Assembly (NCBI RefSeq): GCF_034059295.1
Contig: NZ_CP139141.1
Coordinates: 2,401,001-2,465,000, forward strand
Origin: Pseudomonas sp. HR96
GTDB lineage: Bacteria > Pseudomonadota > Gammaproteobacteria > Pseudomonadales > Pseudomonadaceae
Direction: 5' to 3'
Length of the DNA: 64,000 nucleotides
The notes under the pieces are model-generated. The model saw only the letters and a list, made by a program, of their open reading frames with translations. It was not told the DNA's origin and ran no database searches. Positions 9,552 through 18,587 of this stretch are shown here, piece after piece; position 1 is the first letter of the stretch; each line of letters starts with the position of its first letter. The position numbers and the translations under genes were made by a program.

Positions 9552-10022
9552 ATGAACGCTATCGACCTTCTGATGCAGGACCATGTACGTGTCAAGGACC
9601 TGCTGAGCCAACTGGCTGAATCCACCGAGCGCGCGATCAAGAAGCGCACGGATCTGTTGAACAAGTTGGAAATGGAGTTGACCGTGCACACTCAGCTGGA
9701 AGAGGCGATCCTCTATCCAGCGTTCAAGGAAGCCGGCGACAAGGAACAGGCCATCATGTATTACGAGGCCAAGGAAGAGCACCGTACCGTCGATTCGCTG
9801 GTCGTGCCGGACCTGAAAAAGACCGATCCCAGCCAGCCCGAATTCGCCGGGCGGGTGAAAGTCTGCAAAGAGCTGCTGGAGCATCACATCGAAGAGGAAG
9901 AGTCGGAAATGTTCCCCCAGGCCAAGAAGCTGCTGGGCAAGGCCAAGCTCGACGAGCTGGGCGCGCAGATGGAAGCGATGCGTGCCGAAATGAAGAAGAG
10001 CATGAGCCTCAAGGCGGCCTGA
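9552..10022 (+). CDS. Hemerythrin HHE-domain protein
   Basis: 156-aa soluble all-helical protein. The HHE ligands are spread as expected: H11 (LMQDHVRVK), the H-x3-E of VHTQLEEAILYP, EEHRTVDSL, and HHIEEEESEMFP. These would bind a di-iron centre for O2 or NO sensing or binding. The C-terminus is a charged helix (LGAQMEAMRAEMKKSMS). The start is supported by GAGG 9 nt upstream. It is a single gene with a possible sigma-54 promoter. Physiological role not known for this subgroup. Confidence 0.85.
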   Translation: MNAIDLLMQDHVRVKDLLSQLAESTERAIKKRTDLLNKLEMELTVHTQLEEAILYPAFKEAGDKEQAIMYYEAKEEHRTVDSLVVPDLKKTDPSQPEFAGRVKVCKELLEHHIEEEESEMFPQAKKLLGKAKLDELGAQMEAMRAEMKKSMSLKAA

Positions 10023-10104
10023 CGCTCGAAACGGCCCGCCCCGTAAAGTGAGTCGGGGTAGGGCCGGCGCGGCTTGCCAGGGCTTGGCTTACGAGGTTGC
10101 TGCG

Positions 10105-10177
10105 TTCGCCAGCTTCGCCGGCTCCTACATCACCTGTGGCATCCCGGGTCGTTGTAGGAGCCGGCGCAGCTGGCGAA
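10105..10177. repeat. REP-type inverted repeat pair
   Basis: Two 25-bp arms, 10105-10129 and 10153-10177, are near-perfect inverted copies built on TGTAGGAGCCGGC and CAGCTGGCGAA, separated by 23 bp. This is the typical twin-REP arrangement found between genes in Pseudomonas. It lies between the convergent hemerythrin and MscS genes, where it could end or protect both transcripts. Confidence 0.8.
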
Positions 10178-10226
10178 GGCGCCACCTCGGTGGCCGGGTG
10201 GATCATCCGCTGGTATCACGGCCCGA

Positions 10227-11357
10227 TCACACCGGCGGCTGGCGGACCACCTCGGCGTTCTCGCTGCTGAGTACTTCGGTCGGCGTTGACTTGGTCGAAA
10301 CTTCAGCGCGCACCTGCGGCAGACACTGCGGATAGTGCTGGTTGATGAAGGTGATCAGCCGCTCACGCATATGGCAGCGGGCATCCCAGCTGCGTGAGGA
10401 GTCCACCGAGCTGAGCAATATCCTCAGCTGCATGGATTTCTCGCTGGTCTCGGTGACCTGCAGCACGCAGACTCGCCCATCCCACAGCTGCGGTATGTCA
10501 TTGCACACCCGTTGCGCCTCTTCGCGCAGGACGTCCAATGGTACTGAATAGTCGACCCAGAGAAACACCGAGCCAATCAGGCTGGAGGTGCTGCGGGTCC
10601 AGTTCTGGAACGGCTTTTCGATGAAGTATTGCAGAGGCACTACCATGCGCCGCTCGTCCCAGATCTTCACCACCACGTAGGTGCCGCTGATCTCCTCGAT
10701 GCGTCCCCATTCGCCTTCGACAATGACCACGTCGTCCAGCCGGATGGGCTGCGAAATCGCGATTTGCAGGCCGGCGATCAGGTTGCCCAGCACCGGTTTG
10801 GCGGCAAAACCCGCCGCAAGGCCGGCCAGCCCGGCCGAGGCCAGCAGGCTGGCGCCGATCTGCCGCACCGGGGGAAAACTCATCAGGATCAAGCCGGTGC
10901 CGAAGATCAGCACCACGACGTTCAGGCACCGCACCAGCACCTTGGCCTGAGTCTGGATGCGCCGGGCGTTGAGGTTGTCTTCCAGGTCCAGTGGGTGCTT
11001 GATGGCGATGGCATCGCCAAGCGCCAGCACGCACTGAAAGCCCAGCCAGGTGATGGCAGCGACCACCGCCATGCCGTTGACATGACGCACCGTGCCGATC
11101 AGTGCCAGATCATCGGGGGCAGAGGTCCACACCGCCTGCAGGGCCAGCAGCGGCATCAACCATACCGTCGGACGTTCCGAACGCAGCACCAGTTGCCTGG
11201 CGAACACCAGGTTCTTCGACAGGCGTCGCAGAATCACCAGGCCGATCAGGCGGATCAGCAGGGTCACGCCGATCGCCACCACGGCGACCATCAGGGTGCT
11301 GAGCCAGGGCAGGGGTACGTTGTCGAGCCAGGTCGCGCTGGGTATTGCCAATTGCAT
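10227..11357 (-). CDS. MscS-family mechanosensitive ion channel
   Basis: 376 aa. Four hydrophobic segments cover residues 15-45, 60-80, 95-115 and 140-165. The pore helix region follows (LLASAGLAGLAAGFAAKPVLGNLIAG), then the MscS beta domain with the signature LDDVVIVEGEWGRIEEI and VPLQYFIEKPFQNWT. Such channels vent solutes on hypo-osmotic shock. The Gly/Ala-rich pore pattern is intact. The C-terminal tail after residue 355 is short and polar. Single gene, GGAG upstream of the ATG. Confidence 0.87.
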   Translation of the reverse strand: MQLAIPSATWLDNVPLPWLSTLMVAVVAIGVTLLIRLIGLVILRRLSKNLVFARQLVLRSERPTVWLMPLLALQAVWTSAPDDLALIGTVRHVNGMAVVAAITWLGFQCVLALGDAIAIKHPLDLEDNLNARRIQTQAKVLVRCLNVVVLIFGTGLILMSFPPVRQIGASLLASAGLAGLAAGFAAKPVLGNLIAGLQIAISQPIRLDDVVIVEGEWGRIEEISGTYVVVKIWDERRMVVPLQYFIEKPFQNWTRSTSSLIGSVFLWVDYSVPLDVLREEAQRVCNDIPQLWDGRVCVLQVTETSEKSMQLRILLSSVDSSRSWDARCHMRERLITFINQHYPQCLPQVRAEVSTKSTPTEVLSSENAEVVRQPPV

Positions 11358-11573
11358 AGGGTGCGCTCCACGAGGTTGACAGGGTCCAGGTGAATCGACC
11401 CATGGCCGCGCGCGTCAGTTCCCCAGCCGCGCGCCGCTTGAAGTTGGCGGAGGCTCAAGTTAGAGCGCTGCAGGCTGTCGGAGAGATTGAAACCGCGCCC
11501 CCGGCTCTGCGAGACTGTCGGCTTTGCGGCCCTAACCCTCTAACTCATCGATAGCCCATTGCAGGTTCGCTTC

Positions 11574-12107
11574 GTGTCCCAGTTCAAACCCCTGCTCGGC
11601 GCCGCCCTTCTGGCTGCACTGGGCTGCACTGCGCCGGCCGGCGCGGCCGACCTGCTGATCACCTGGCCTGCGGACTGGCAAGTGCAGCCCCTGCCACCCG
11701 GTCCCGAGGACAACCAGGCCAGCCGCCAGCGCGCAGTGAAGAACGACGCCAATGGCGACCCGCTGATGGTGGTCGAGCTGACCCGCACCAACCTGCAGCC
11801 GGGGCATCAGGTCAATCTGCAGGCGGTGCTGCTGGAAATGCGCAAGAGCGTGCAGATCCACTTCAGCCACGGTGGCTACCAGAGCCTGTGCACGCGCATC
11901 CATGACAGCATGCTCGGCGACATTCCGGCGCTGGAGACCACTTGCAAGATCCAGCTCAACGGTGGCCACGTAATGACCCAGACATTAGTGGCGGCGGCCC
12001 AACAGAGTGCAGCCTACTCGTTGTCATACGCGGGATCTGCCGCTGGCTATGACGCGACCGAAGAGCAAGTGCGCGGGATTCGCGCCAGCCTCAAGCTGCT
12101 CCAATAG
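11574..12107 (+). CDS. DUF4946-like secreted protein
   Basis: 177 aa from GTG 11574. A signal peptide (VSQFKPLLGAALLAALGCTAPAGA) precedes a mature domain starting ADLLITWPADWQV. Two cysteines (CTRIHD and ETTCKIQ) could form a disulfide. It resembles the Pseudomonas DUF4946 group, which has no known function; I am moderately sure of that assignment. An in-frame TTG at 11559 is an alternative start. The 216-bp region upstream holds no other gene. Confidence 0.65.
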   Translation: MSQFKPLLGAALLAALGCTAPAGAADLLITWPADWQVQPLPPGPEDNQASRQRAVKNDANGDPLMVVELTRTNLQPGHQVNLQAVLLEMRKSVQIHFSHGGYQSLCTRIHDSMLGDIPALETTCKIQLNGGHVMTQTLVAAAQQSAAYSLSYAGSAAGYDATEEQVRGIRASLKLLQ

Positions 12108-12151
12108 GACACCGCAAACCGGCCCTTGCGGCCGGTCAGGTCCTGACCAGG

Positions 12152-14503
12152 CTAAGCCACCAGTCCGGAACTCGGCATCTGGCACTCCACCTGGCCTTCA
12201 CGCTTGACCGCCTTGGCCAGCACCACCGGCACCGACTTGGACGCCGGCACCTTGCTCTTCTCGGCGTGATGCCACAGCGGCACCAGAGGGTTGCATTCCG
12301 GGTAATAGGCGGCGCAGCAGCCCTGGGGGATGTCGTACGGCAGGATCTGCAGCGGCCCTACGGTGCGCAGCACCTGCGGCTCGATGGCGGTGGTCAGCTG
12401 CACCCAGTGGCCAGGCTCCAAGCCCAGGCGGAAAATGTCGTCGCGGTTCATGAAGATCACCTCGCGGCTGCCGCTGACCCCGCGAAAGCGGTCCTCGTAG
12501 CCATAGATGGTGGTGTTGAACTGGTCGTTGCTGCGGATCGTCATCAGTTGCAGCACGTCACGGCGGTCGCTGCCGGTGGCAACGTCCTCGTCTTCGTCGA
12601 GGGTCTTGGGGTTGATGAACTGGGCCTTCTTGCTCGGCGTGTTCCATTGGCGTTCGCACGCTGGCAATGGGCGGTGGAAGCCGCCTTTTTCCCACATGCG
12701 CTGTTCCATGTCGTGGAAGGCCTCCGGCAGGGCCGCAGCAATGGCGGCGCGGATCAAGCGGTAGTCCTGGCTCCAGGCCTGCCAGTCGAGCAGCGGGTTG
12801 GCGGGCAGGGTGGCCTGCGCAATGCCGGCGACAATGGCGGTTTCTGCGCGCAGATGTTCGCTGGCGGGCTCGGCGTGACCCCACCAGCCGTGCACGCAGC
12901 CGGTGCTGTCTTCGGTGCTGTGGGCCTGGGCGACGCCGTTTTGCCGGTCGATCTCGATGCGCCCCAGGCAGGGCAGCAACCAGCTGTGTTCACCCGGCAG
13001 CAGGTGGCTGCGGTTGAGCTTGGTGGCGATCTGCACGTTGAGTTGCAGGTTGCGCCAGGCCGGCTCCATGCGGGTGGTGTCGGGGATCGCCCGCAGAAAA
13101 TTGCCGCCCAGGCTGATGAAGCCGCGAACGCTGCCATCGAGCAGGCCCTCGCAGGCATCCACCGTGGCCAGGCCCTTTTTCTCCGGCACCTTGACGCCGA
13201 ACAGTTCGGCGAACTTGTCGGCTGGCACCTTGGCCGGGTCTTCACTGATGCCCACGGTGCGCTGGCCCTGGACGTTGGAGTGACCACGCACAGGGCACAG
13301 GCCGGCGCCGGGCTTGCCGATGTTGCCGCGCAGCAGGGCCAGGTTGACCACCATCTGCACGTTCTGCACGCCATGCCGGTGCTGGGTCAGGCCCATGCCG
13401 TAGACCATGATCACCCGCTGGCTCTGGCTGTAGACCTTGGCCACTGCCTCCATGGCGCCGCGGCTCAGGCCCGAGCGGCGCTCCAGCGTAGCCCAGTCCA
13501 GACGCCGGGCGGTGGCGAGGAATTCGTCGAGACCCTCGGTGTGCTGGTTGATGAAGTCATGGTCCAGCAGGCTGGCGCGGCCGGCCGCCAGCTCTGCTTC
13601 GTCCAGCGCCAGCAAGGCCTTGGTCACCCCGACCAAGGCGGCGCTGTCGCCGCCGATCGCCACCTGGTGGTACTGGGTGCTGATGGCGGTGGCCTTGGGG
13701 GTGATCATCTCCACCGGCGACTGCGGGTTGGCGAAGCGCTCCAGGCCGCGCTCGCGGATCGGGTTGAAGGTGATGATCGGTACCCCGCGCTTGCGCGCCT
13801 CCTGCAGCGGATGGAGCATGCGCGGAGCGTTGCTGCCGACGTTCTGGCCAAAGAAGATCAGGCAATCAGTGTGCTCGAAGTCTTCCAGGGTGACCGTGCC
13901 CACCGGCACGCCGATGCTCTCCTGCAGGCCGATCGAGGTGCTCTCGTGGCACATGTTCGAGCTGTCCGGCAGGTTGTTGGTGCCGTAGGCGCGGGCGAAC
14001 AGCTGCCAGGTGAAGGAAGTCTCCAGCGAGGCGCGGCCAGAGGCATAGAACACCACGCTGTCAGGCGCCAGGCCTTTGAGCTGGGCGCCGATCTGCTGAT
14101 AGGCTTGCGGCCAGGAAGTGGGCAGGTATTTGTCGCTGGCCGCGTCGTAGCGCATCGGGTGGGTCAGCCGGCCTTTCTGTTCCAGGTCGAAGTCCGGCCA
14201 TTGGCGCAGCTCGCTCAGGGTATGCTGGGCGAAGAACTCGGGTCCGGCCTGCAGCGTGGTCAGCTCCCAGGCGGTGGCCTTGGCGCCGTTTTCGCAGAAC
14301 TCCATGCTGTGGGGGTTGCCCGGCTTGGCCCAGGCGCAGCTGACGCAGCTGACGCCAGCGTGCTTGTTCTGCTTGAGCAGGGCGCCGGTGGCACGGCCGA
14401 AGGCGCGTTCGCGGCCCAGGATGGTCATGACCGAAATGGCCGAGCCCCAGCCGCCAGCGGCATTGGTGTAGGGGCGAAAGTGGGCTTTGGGGTGAATCAG
14501 CAT
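12152..14503 (-). CDS. FdhF/YdeP-family molybdopterin oxidoreductase
   Basis: 783 aa of the formate dehydrogenase-alpha/YdeP group. The N-terminus has only a partial Fe-S cysteine set (SCVSCAW near residue 52), as in YdeP, rather than a full 4Fe-4S motif. Molybdopterin-binding blocks follow (YASGRASLETSF, NMCHESTSIGLQESIG, FGQNVGSNAPRMLHP). A C-terminal dinucleotide-binding domain ends the protein (NTTIYGYEDRFRGVSG). E. coli YdeP is linked to acid resistance, but its reaction is not settled. No fdhD or electron-transfer subunit adjoins it. The ATG at 14503 has AAGGAC upstream, so the longer frame to 14527 is not used. Confidence 0.85.
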   Translation of the reverse strand: MLIHPKAHFRPYTNAAGGWGSAISVMTILGRERAFGRATGALLKQNKHAGVSCVSCAWAKPGNPHSMEFCENGAKATAWELTTLQAGPEFFAQHTLSELRQWPDFDLEQKGRLTHPMRYDAASDKYLPTSWPQAYQQIGAQLKGLAPDSVVFYASGRASLETSFTWQLFARAYGTNNLPDSSNMCHESTSIGLQESIGVPVGTVTLEDFEHTDCLIFFGQNVGSNAPRMLHPLQEARKRGVPIITFNPIRERGLERFANPQSPVEMITPKATAISTQYHQVAIGGDSAALVGVTKALLALDEAELAAGRASLLDHDFINQHTEGLDEFLATARRLDWATLERRSGLSRGAMEAVAKVYSQSQRVIMVYGMGLTQHRHGVQNVQMVVNLALLRGNIGKPGAGLCPVRGHSNVQGQRTVGISEDPAKVPADKFAELFGVKVPEKKGLATVDACEGLLDGSVRGFISLGGNFLRAIPDTTRMEPAWRNLQLNVQIATKLNRSHLLPGEHSWLLPCLGRIEIDRQNGVAQAHSTEDSTGCVHGWWGHAEPASEHLRAETAIVAGIAQATLPANPLLDWQAWSQDYRLIRAAIAAALPEAFHDMEQRMWEKGGFHRPLPACERQWNTPSKKAQFINPKTLDEDEDVATGSDRRDVLQLMTIRSNDQFNTTIYGYEDRFRGVSGSREVIFMNRDDIFRLGLEPGHWVQLTTAIEPQVLRTVGPLQILPYDIPQGCCAAYYPECNPLVPLWHHAEKSKVPASKSVPVVLAKAVKREGQVECQMPSSGLVA

Positions 14504-14655
14504 GTTTGTCTGTCCTTCAACGAGCACGCTACGGAAACGTCGCGTTACAATTACCGACGCAAGTACAGGGATAAAGGTTCGACCGGGCTGCTGTCCGGCA
14601 ACACCGGCGCAGAGCCGGCGCGGAACGAATCGTCAGGGGCAGGGGTCGACCGGTT

Positions 14656-15438
14656 ATGGAAAAATTTGTGCACTTTGCCGCCAATCAGATCGGCCGCGAC
14701 TACGCCGTGGGAGACATACACGGGCATTTCTCGCGCTTGCAGCTGGCGCTGGAACAGCTGGGGTTCAACCCAGCGTGTGATCGCCTGTTCAGTGTCGGCG
14801 ACCTGATCGACCGTGGCCCGCAGAGCGAGGACAGCCTGCAGTGGCTGGAACAGCCGTGGTTCTTCGCCGTGCAGGGCAACCACGAGGTGCTCGCCGTGCA
14901 GCTCGATGCCGGGCAATGGCTGGACGAGGCCAATTACCGCAGCAGTGGTGGTGGTTGGCTGCTGGATGCCAGCACCGAGAAGCGCCGCCTGTACGCCAGG
15001 CGTTTTGCGCAGATGCCGGTGGCCATGGAAGTCGAGACCGACTCGGGGCTGATCGGCCTGGTGCATGCCGATTGTCCGTTTCCTGCCTGGGCGCAGTTGC
15101 GCAGCTACCTGCAAGGTGACGGCCTGCCAGACAGACGCACCGACGAAATCTTCCAGTGGTCACGCACGCGCCTCAAGCGTAACGACCGCCGGGGCGTGGA
15201 GGGGGTGCGCGCGATGATCGTCGGGCATACCCCGCTGCGCGTGCCCAAGCGCCTGGGCAATGTCTACCACATCGACACCGCCGGCTGGAGCGAGGGCTAT
15301 TTCAGCTTCATCGACCTGGCCACCCTCGAGGTGCTGCCGGTCCGCGCCGCAGAGGGCGCGGCGGATGTCAGTCGTCGAAGCCCACCTGCTCGTGCATCTC
15401 GTCGACCTTCAGTTCCAGCCGATACGCCACCGCGATAA
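14656..15438 (+). CDS. PPP-family metallophosphoesterase (PrpA/ApaH-like serine/threonine phosphatase)
   Basis: 260 aa. The PPP signature blocks occur in order: GDIHGH (19-24), GDLIDRGP (48-55), GNHE (73-76), and the later histidine in VGHTPL, followed by HIDTAGW. This is a dinuclear-metal phosphatase like bacterial PrpA/PrpB. The last 20 or so residues (RRSPPARASRRPSVPADTPPR) are low-complexity. They are encoded in the 71 bp that overlap the convergent regulator gene, so the natural stop may have been lost or the overlap is recent. Function beyond phosphatase is unknown. Confidence 0.82.
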   Translation: MEKFVHFAANQIGRDYAVGDIHGHFSRLQLALEQLGFNPACDRLFSVGDLIDRGPQSEDSLQWLEQPWFFAVQGNHEVLAVQLDAGQWLDEANYRSSGGGWLLDASTEKRRLYARRFAQMPVAMEVETDSGLIGLVHADCPFPAWAQLRSYLQGDGLPDRRTDEIFQWSRTRLKRNDRRGVEGVRAMIVGHTPLRVPKRLGNVYHIDTAGWSEGYFSFIDLATLEVLPVRAAEGAADVSRRSPPARASRRPSVPADTPPR

Positions 15439-16300
15439 ACAGCGCCTGGCACAGGCATAGGGTGGCCGACAAAGAGCGGAAGGCGAACGAGCTGCCCTCG
15501 TTGACCAGCAGCACGGCGTTGGCCCGCTTGGCCAACGGCGAAAGATTGCTGTCGGTGATGATCAGGGTTTTCGCCTGATGATGCTGTGCGATGCGCAGGC
15601 AGTGCTGGGTCTCCTTGCCATACGGGGTGAAGCTGATGGCGATCACCAGGTCGCCGGCGCGCACGCTGCGCATCTGCTCGCGATAGCTGCCGCCCAGGCC
15701 TGAAATCAAATGAATGCGCTTGTTGGTGTGCTGCAGGTTGTAGACCAGATAGTCAGCCACCGCGAACGAACGCCTGACCCCCACCACATAAATGTTGTCG
15801 GCGTTGACCACCAGGTCCACGGCTTTCTCGAAGGCCGCCGGGTCCAGTTCGCTGCCCAGGCGTTCGATGCCCGAGAGGGTGGCGGCGATGCATTCGCCGG
15901 CCAGCTCCACGCCGCTGGACTTGTGCGACTTGTTGGCGATCAGATTGCGGATGCGCTGCTGGTAATTCTGGACCGGAGTGGCCTTGTGCGTGTAGGCCTC
16001 GCGGAACAGTGCCTGCATCTCGCTGAAGCCGCTGAAGCCGAAGCGCTGCGAAAAGCGCACGATGGCCGATGGATGCACCTGGCATTGGCCGGCGATGTCG
16101 CTGATGCGGTCAACCATGATGCGATCGCTCTGCTGGCTCATGTAGCTGGCGATACGCTTGAGCTGGCGCGGCAGCTTGTCGAACTCCTGAGTGATCGATT
16201 CCAGCAACTGCTCGGCGCTGGCGGGCGCGCTCGGCAGGTCGCTGCTGCTGGAGACCTCCGCGGACTGGGCGGCGGGCGCTGGGGTGTCGGTACGAGACAT
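15368..16300 (-). CDS. iolR: RpiR/MurR-family regulator, probable inositol repressor IolR
   Basis: 310 aa. A low-complexity N-terminal tail (about 1-30) precedes an RpiR-type HTH (SDIAGQCQVHPSAIVRFSQRFGFSGFSEMQ, about 65-95) and a SIS sugar-phosphate-binding domain (about 140-280, VVGVRRSFAVADYLVYNL and ISFTPYGKETQH). It is divergent from iolC across 293 bp. In Pseudomonas and relatives, RpiR proteins in this place repress inositol genes until an inositol metabolite binds the SIS domain; that role is inferred from position. Candidate sites are noted at 16448-16470 and 23402-23452. Confidence 0.85.
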   Translation of the reverse strand: MSRTDTPAPAAQSAEVSSSSDLPSAPASAEQLLESITQEFDKLPRQLKRIASYMSQQSDRIMVDRISDIAGQCQVHPSAIVRFSQRFGFSGFSEMQALFREAYTHKATPVQNYQQRIRNLIANKSHKSSGVELAGECIAATLSGIERLGSELDPAAFEKAVDLVVNADNIYVVGVRRSFAVADYLVYNLQHTNKRIHLISGLGGSYREQMRSVRAGDLVIAISFTPYGKETQHCLRIAQHHQAKTLIITDSNLSPLAKRANAVLLVNEGSSFAFRSLSATLCLCQALFIAVAYRLELKVDEMHEQVGFDD

Positions 16301-16447
16301 CGATGATTTCCTTGAGCCAGGCGGGCGGGCTTTCTGACGCTGGCGTTTTTCAGATCCAGTGTGCTTTGTATGTATTTATTGTTGTTCGAGCAAGCGTGAC
16401 CGGTGCAGCTTAAAGCGAAACGCCTTGCGCTGTCTTTAGAATAAAAA

Positions 16448-16505
16448 TTCCGATTAAAAAATAATTGGAAGAAAAGTTGATCCGGTGAAATTCTCGTTCT
16501 AGTCT
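16448..16505 (+). promoter_or_regulatory. iolC promoter with upstream TTCC/TTGGAA operator-like motif
   Basis: TTGATC (16477-16482) and TAGTCT (16500-16505) are separated by 17 bp and form a plausible sigma-70 promoter. ATTCC (16447-16451) and TTGGAA (16465-16470) lie just upstream in an A/T-rich stretch. The same TTGGAA and TTCC words recur twice in the promoter of the inositol ABC binding protein gene, which suggests one shared regulator. Promoter call from sequence only. Confidence 0.45.
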
Positions 16506-16593
16506 GGCTCCTGTGATTCGGCATCCACAGCAGCCGGCGCGTGGCTTCATGCCATCCGCCGCCGTTGCATCTCAAACAATAACAGGAGCCAGC

Positions 16594-18537
16594 ATGGGCC
16601 AGACTCGTTTTGCCAACGGACGTCAACTGGATGTGATCTGCCTTGGACGCCTGGGCGTCGACCTCTACGCCCAGCAGGTCGGCGCGCGGCTCGAGGACGT
16701 CAGCAGCTTCGCCAAATACCTGGGTGGCTCCTCTGCCAACATCGCCTTCGGCACCGCTCGGCTCGGGCTCAGGTCGGCCATGCTGAGCCGGGTCGGCGAC
16801 GACCACATGGGGCGCTTTCTCTGTGAATCCCTGCAGCGCGAAGGCTGCGACGTCAGCGCCATCAAGGTCGACCCCGAGCGCCTCACGGCGATGGTGCTGC
16901 TCGGGCTCAAGGACCGCGAGACTTTCCCCCTGGTGTTCTACCGCGAGAACTGCGCGGACATGGCGCTGCGCCCGGAAGACATCAGCGAAGACTTCATCGC
17001 CTCCAGCAAGGCGTTGTTGATCACCGGCACGCATTTTTCCACCGAGGGCGTGTTCCGCGCCAGCAGCCAGGCACTGGACTATGCCGAGCGGCACGACGTG
17101 CGGCGTGTCCTCGACATCGATTACCGCCCGGTGCTCTGGGGCCTGGCCGGCAAGGCCGACGGCGAAACCCGCTTCGTCGCCGATGCCAAGGTCAGCCAGC
17201 ACGTGCAGCGCATCCTGCCGCGCTTCGACCTGATCGTCGGCACCGAAGAGGAATTCAACATCGCCGGTGGCAGCGACGATCTGCTGCAATCCCTGCGCAA
17301 GGTGCGTGAACTGAGCAGCGCCACCCTGGTGGTCAAGCTCGGCGCCCAGGGGTGCACGGTGCTGCATGGCGCGATTCCGGCGAGCCTGGACGACAGCCCG
17401 CGCTACGCCGGCACCCAGGTCGAGGTGCTCAACGTACTGGGCGCCGGTGATGCGTTCATGTCCGGCTACCTCAGCGGCTGGCTGCGTGAGGCCGACGACC
17501 GGCGCTGCTGCGAGTTGGCCAATGCCTGTGGTGCCCTGGTGGTGTCGCGGCACGCCTGCGCGCCGGCGATGCCGACTCCGGCCGAACTCGAGTACCTGCT
17601 CGACAGCCCGGTGCCCATCACCCGGCCTGACCAGGACGCCCACCTGCTGCGTCTGCACCGCGTGACGGTGCCGCGCAAGGCCTGGCAGCCGCTGTTCATC
17701 TTTGCCTTCGATCACCGTGCGCAGCTGGCCGAGCCTGCCCGCGAGGCGGGGCGCGACATGGACAGCCTGTGCCAGCTGAAAAAGCTGTTCGTGAAGGCCG
17801 TGCAAACCGTGCAGGCGCAGCTGGCGGCGCGGGGCGTGCAGGCCGACGTCGGCATCCTCGCCGACCAGCGCTTCGGCCAGGACGCCCTCAACGCCGCCAC
17901 CGGTCGTGGCTGGTGGGTGGCGCGCCCGGTGGAGACCCAGGGCTCACGACCCCTGGCGTTCGAGCATGGCCGTTCGGTGGCGAGCAACCTGATCGCCTGG
18001 CCGCAGGAGCAGATCATCAAGTGCCTGGTGCAGTTTCACCCCGACGACGAGCCGCTGCTGCGCCTGGAGCAGGAGGCGCAGATCCGCGGCCTGTACGAAG
18101 CCTCGATCACCAGCGGCCATGAGCTGCTGCTGGAAATCATCCCGCCCAAGGACCTGCCCGGCGCCCATCCAGACGTGCTCTACCGCGCCATCAAGCGCCT
18201 GTACAACCTGGGCATCTACCCGGCGTGGTGGAAGATCGAAACCCAGAGCGCCGAGCAGTGGGCCGCCCTCGATGCGCTGATCCAGGAACGTGACCCCTGG
18301 TGCCGCGGCGTGGTCCTGCTGGGCCTGAACGCGCCGTTCGAGCAGCTTGCCGCAGGTTTTCGCGAAGCCGCCCGAAGCCAGACCTGCCGAGGCTTCGCCG
18401 TGGGCCGCACGATCTTTCAGGAGCCAAGCCGCGCCTGGTTGCACCGCGAGCTGGACGACGCCGGGCTGGTGGCGCACATCGGCGAGCGCTTCACCGGACT
18501 GATCGACGCCTGGCTGGCGGCACGCCCGCAAGCCTGA
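16594..18537 (+). CDS. iolC: 5-dehydro-2-deoxygluconokinase fused to a DUF2090 domain
   Basis: 647 aa. Residues about 10-330 are a PfkB-type kinase (GGSSANIAFGTARLG near 47; catalytic GAGD at 284-287), which phosphorylates 5-dehydro-2-deoxy-D-gluconate at C6. Residues about 360-640 form a TIM-barrel DUF2090 domain (FAFDHRAQL, EIIPPKD, FAVGRTIFQEP). This domain is believed to act as the next enzyme, 5-dehydro-2-deoxyphosphogluconate aldolase (IolJ step). Fusing the two steps is common in Proteobacteria. The ATG at 16594 follows AGGAG by 7 nt. First gene of the iol operon. Confidence 0.92.
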   Translation: MGQTRFANGRQLDVICLGRLGVDLYAQQVGARLEDVSSFAKYLGGSSANIAFGTARLGLRSAMLSRVGDDHMGRFLCESLQREGCDVSAIKVDPERLTAMVLLGLKDRETFPLVFYRENCADMALRPEDISEDFIASSKALLITGTHFSTEGVFRASSQALDYAERHDVRRVLDIDYRPVLWGLAGKADGETRFVADAKVSQHVQRILPRFDLIVGTEEEFNIAGGSDDLLQSLRKVRELSSATLVVKLGAQGCTVLHGAIPASLDDSPRYAGTQVEVLNVLGAGDAFMSGYLSGWLREADDRRCCELANACGALVVSRHACAPAMPTPAELEYLLDSPVPITRPDQDAHLLRLHRVTVPRKAWQPLFIFAFDHRAQLAEPAREAGRDMDSLCQLKKLFVKAVQTVQAQLAARGVQADVGILADQRFGQDALNAATGRGWWVARPVETQGSRPLAFEHGRSVASNLIAWPQEQIIKCLVQFHPDDEPLLRLEQEAQIRGLYEASITSGHELLLEIIPPKDLPGAHPDVLYRAIKRLYNLGIYPAWWKIETQSAEQWAALDALIQERDPWCRGVVLLGLNAPFEQLAAGFREAARSQTCRGFAVGRTIFQEPSRAWLHRELDDAGLVAHIGERFTGLIDAWLAARPQA

Positions 18538-18587
18538 CCAACCTGTCACTGACATTACAGCGCTGACACAACAATAAAGGTACAGCC

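Noticed and set aside
12266..14806. 846-codon open frame on the plus strand
   Set aside because: Antisense of the molybdopterin oxidoreductase; long antisense frames are expected in this GC-rich DNA.
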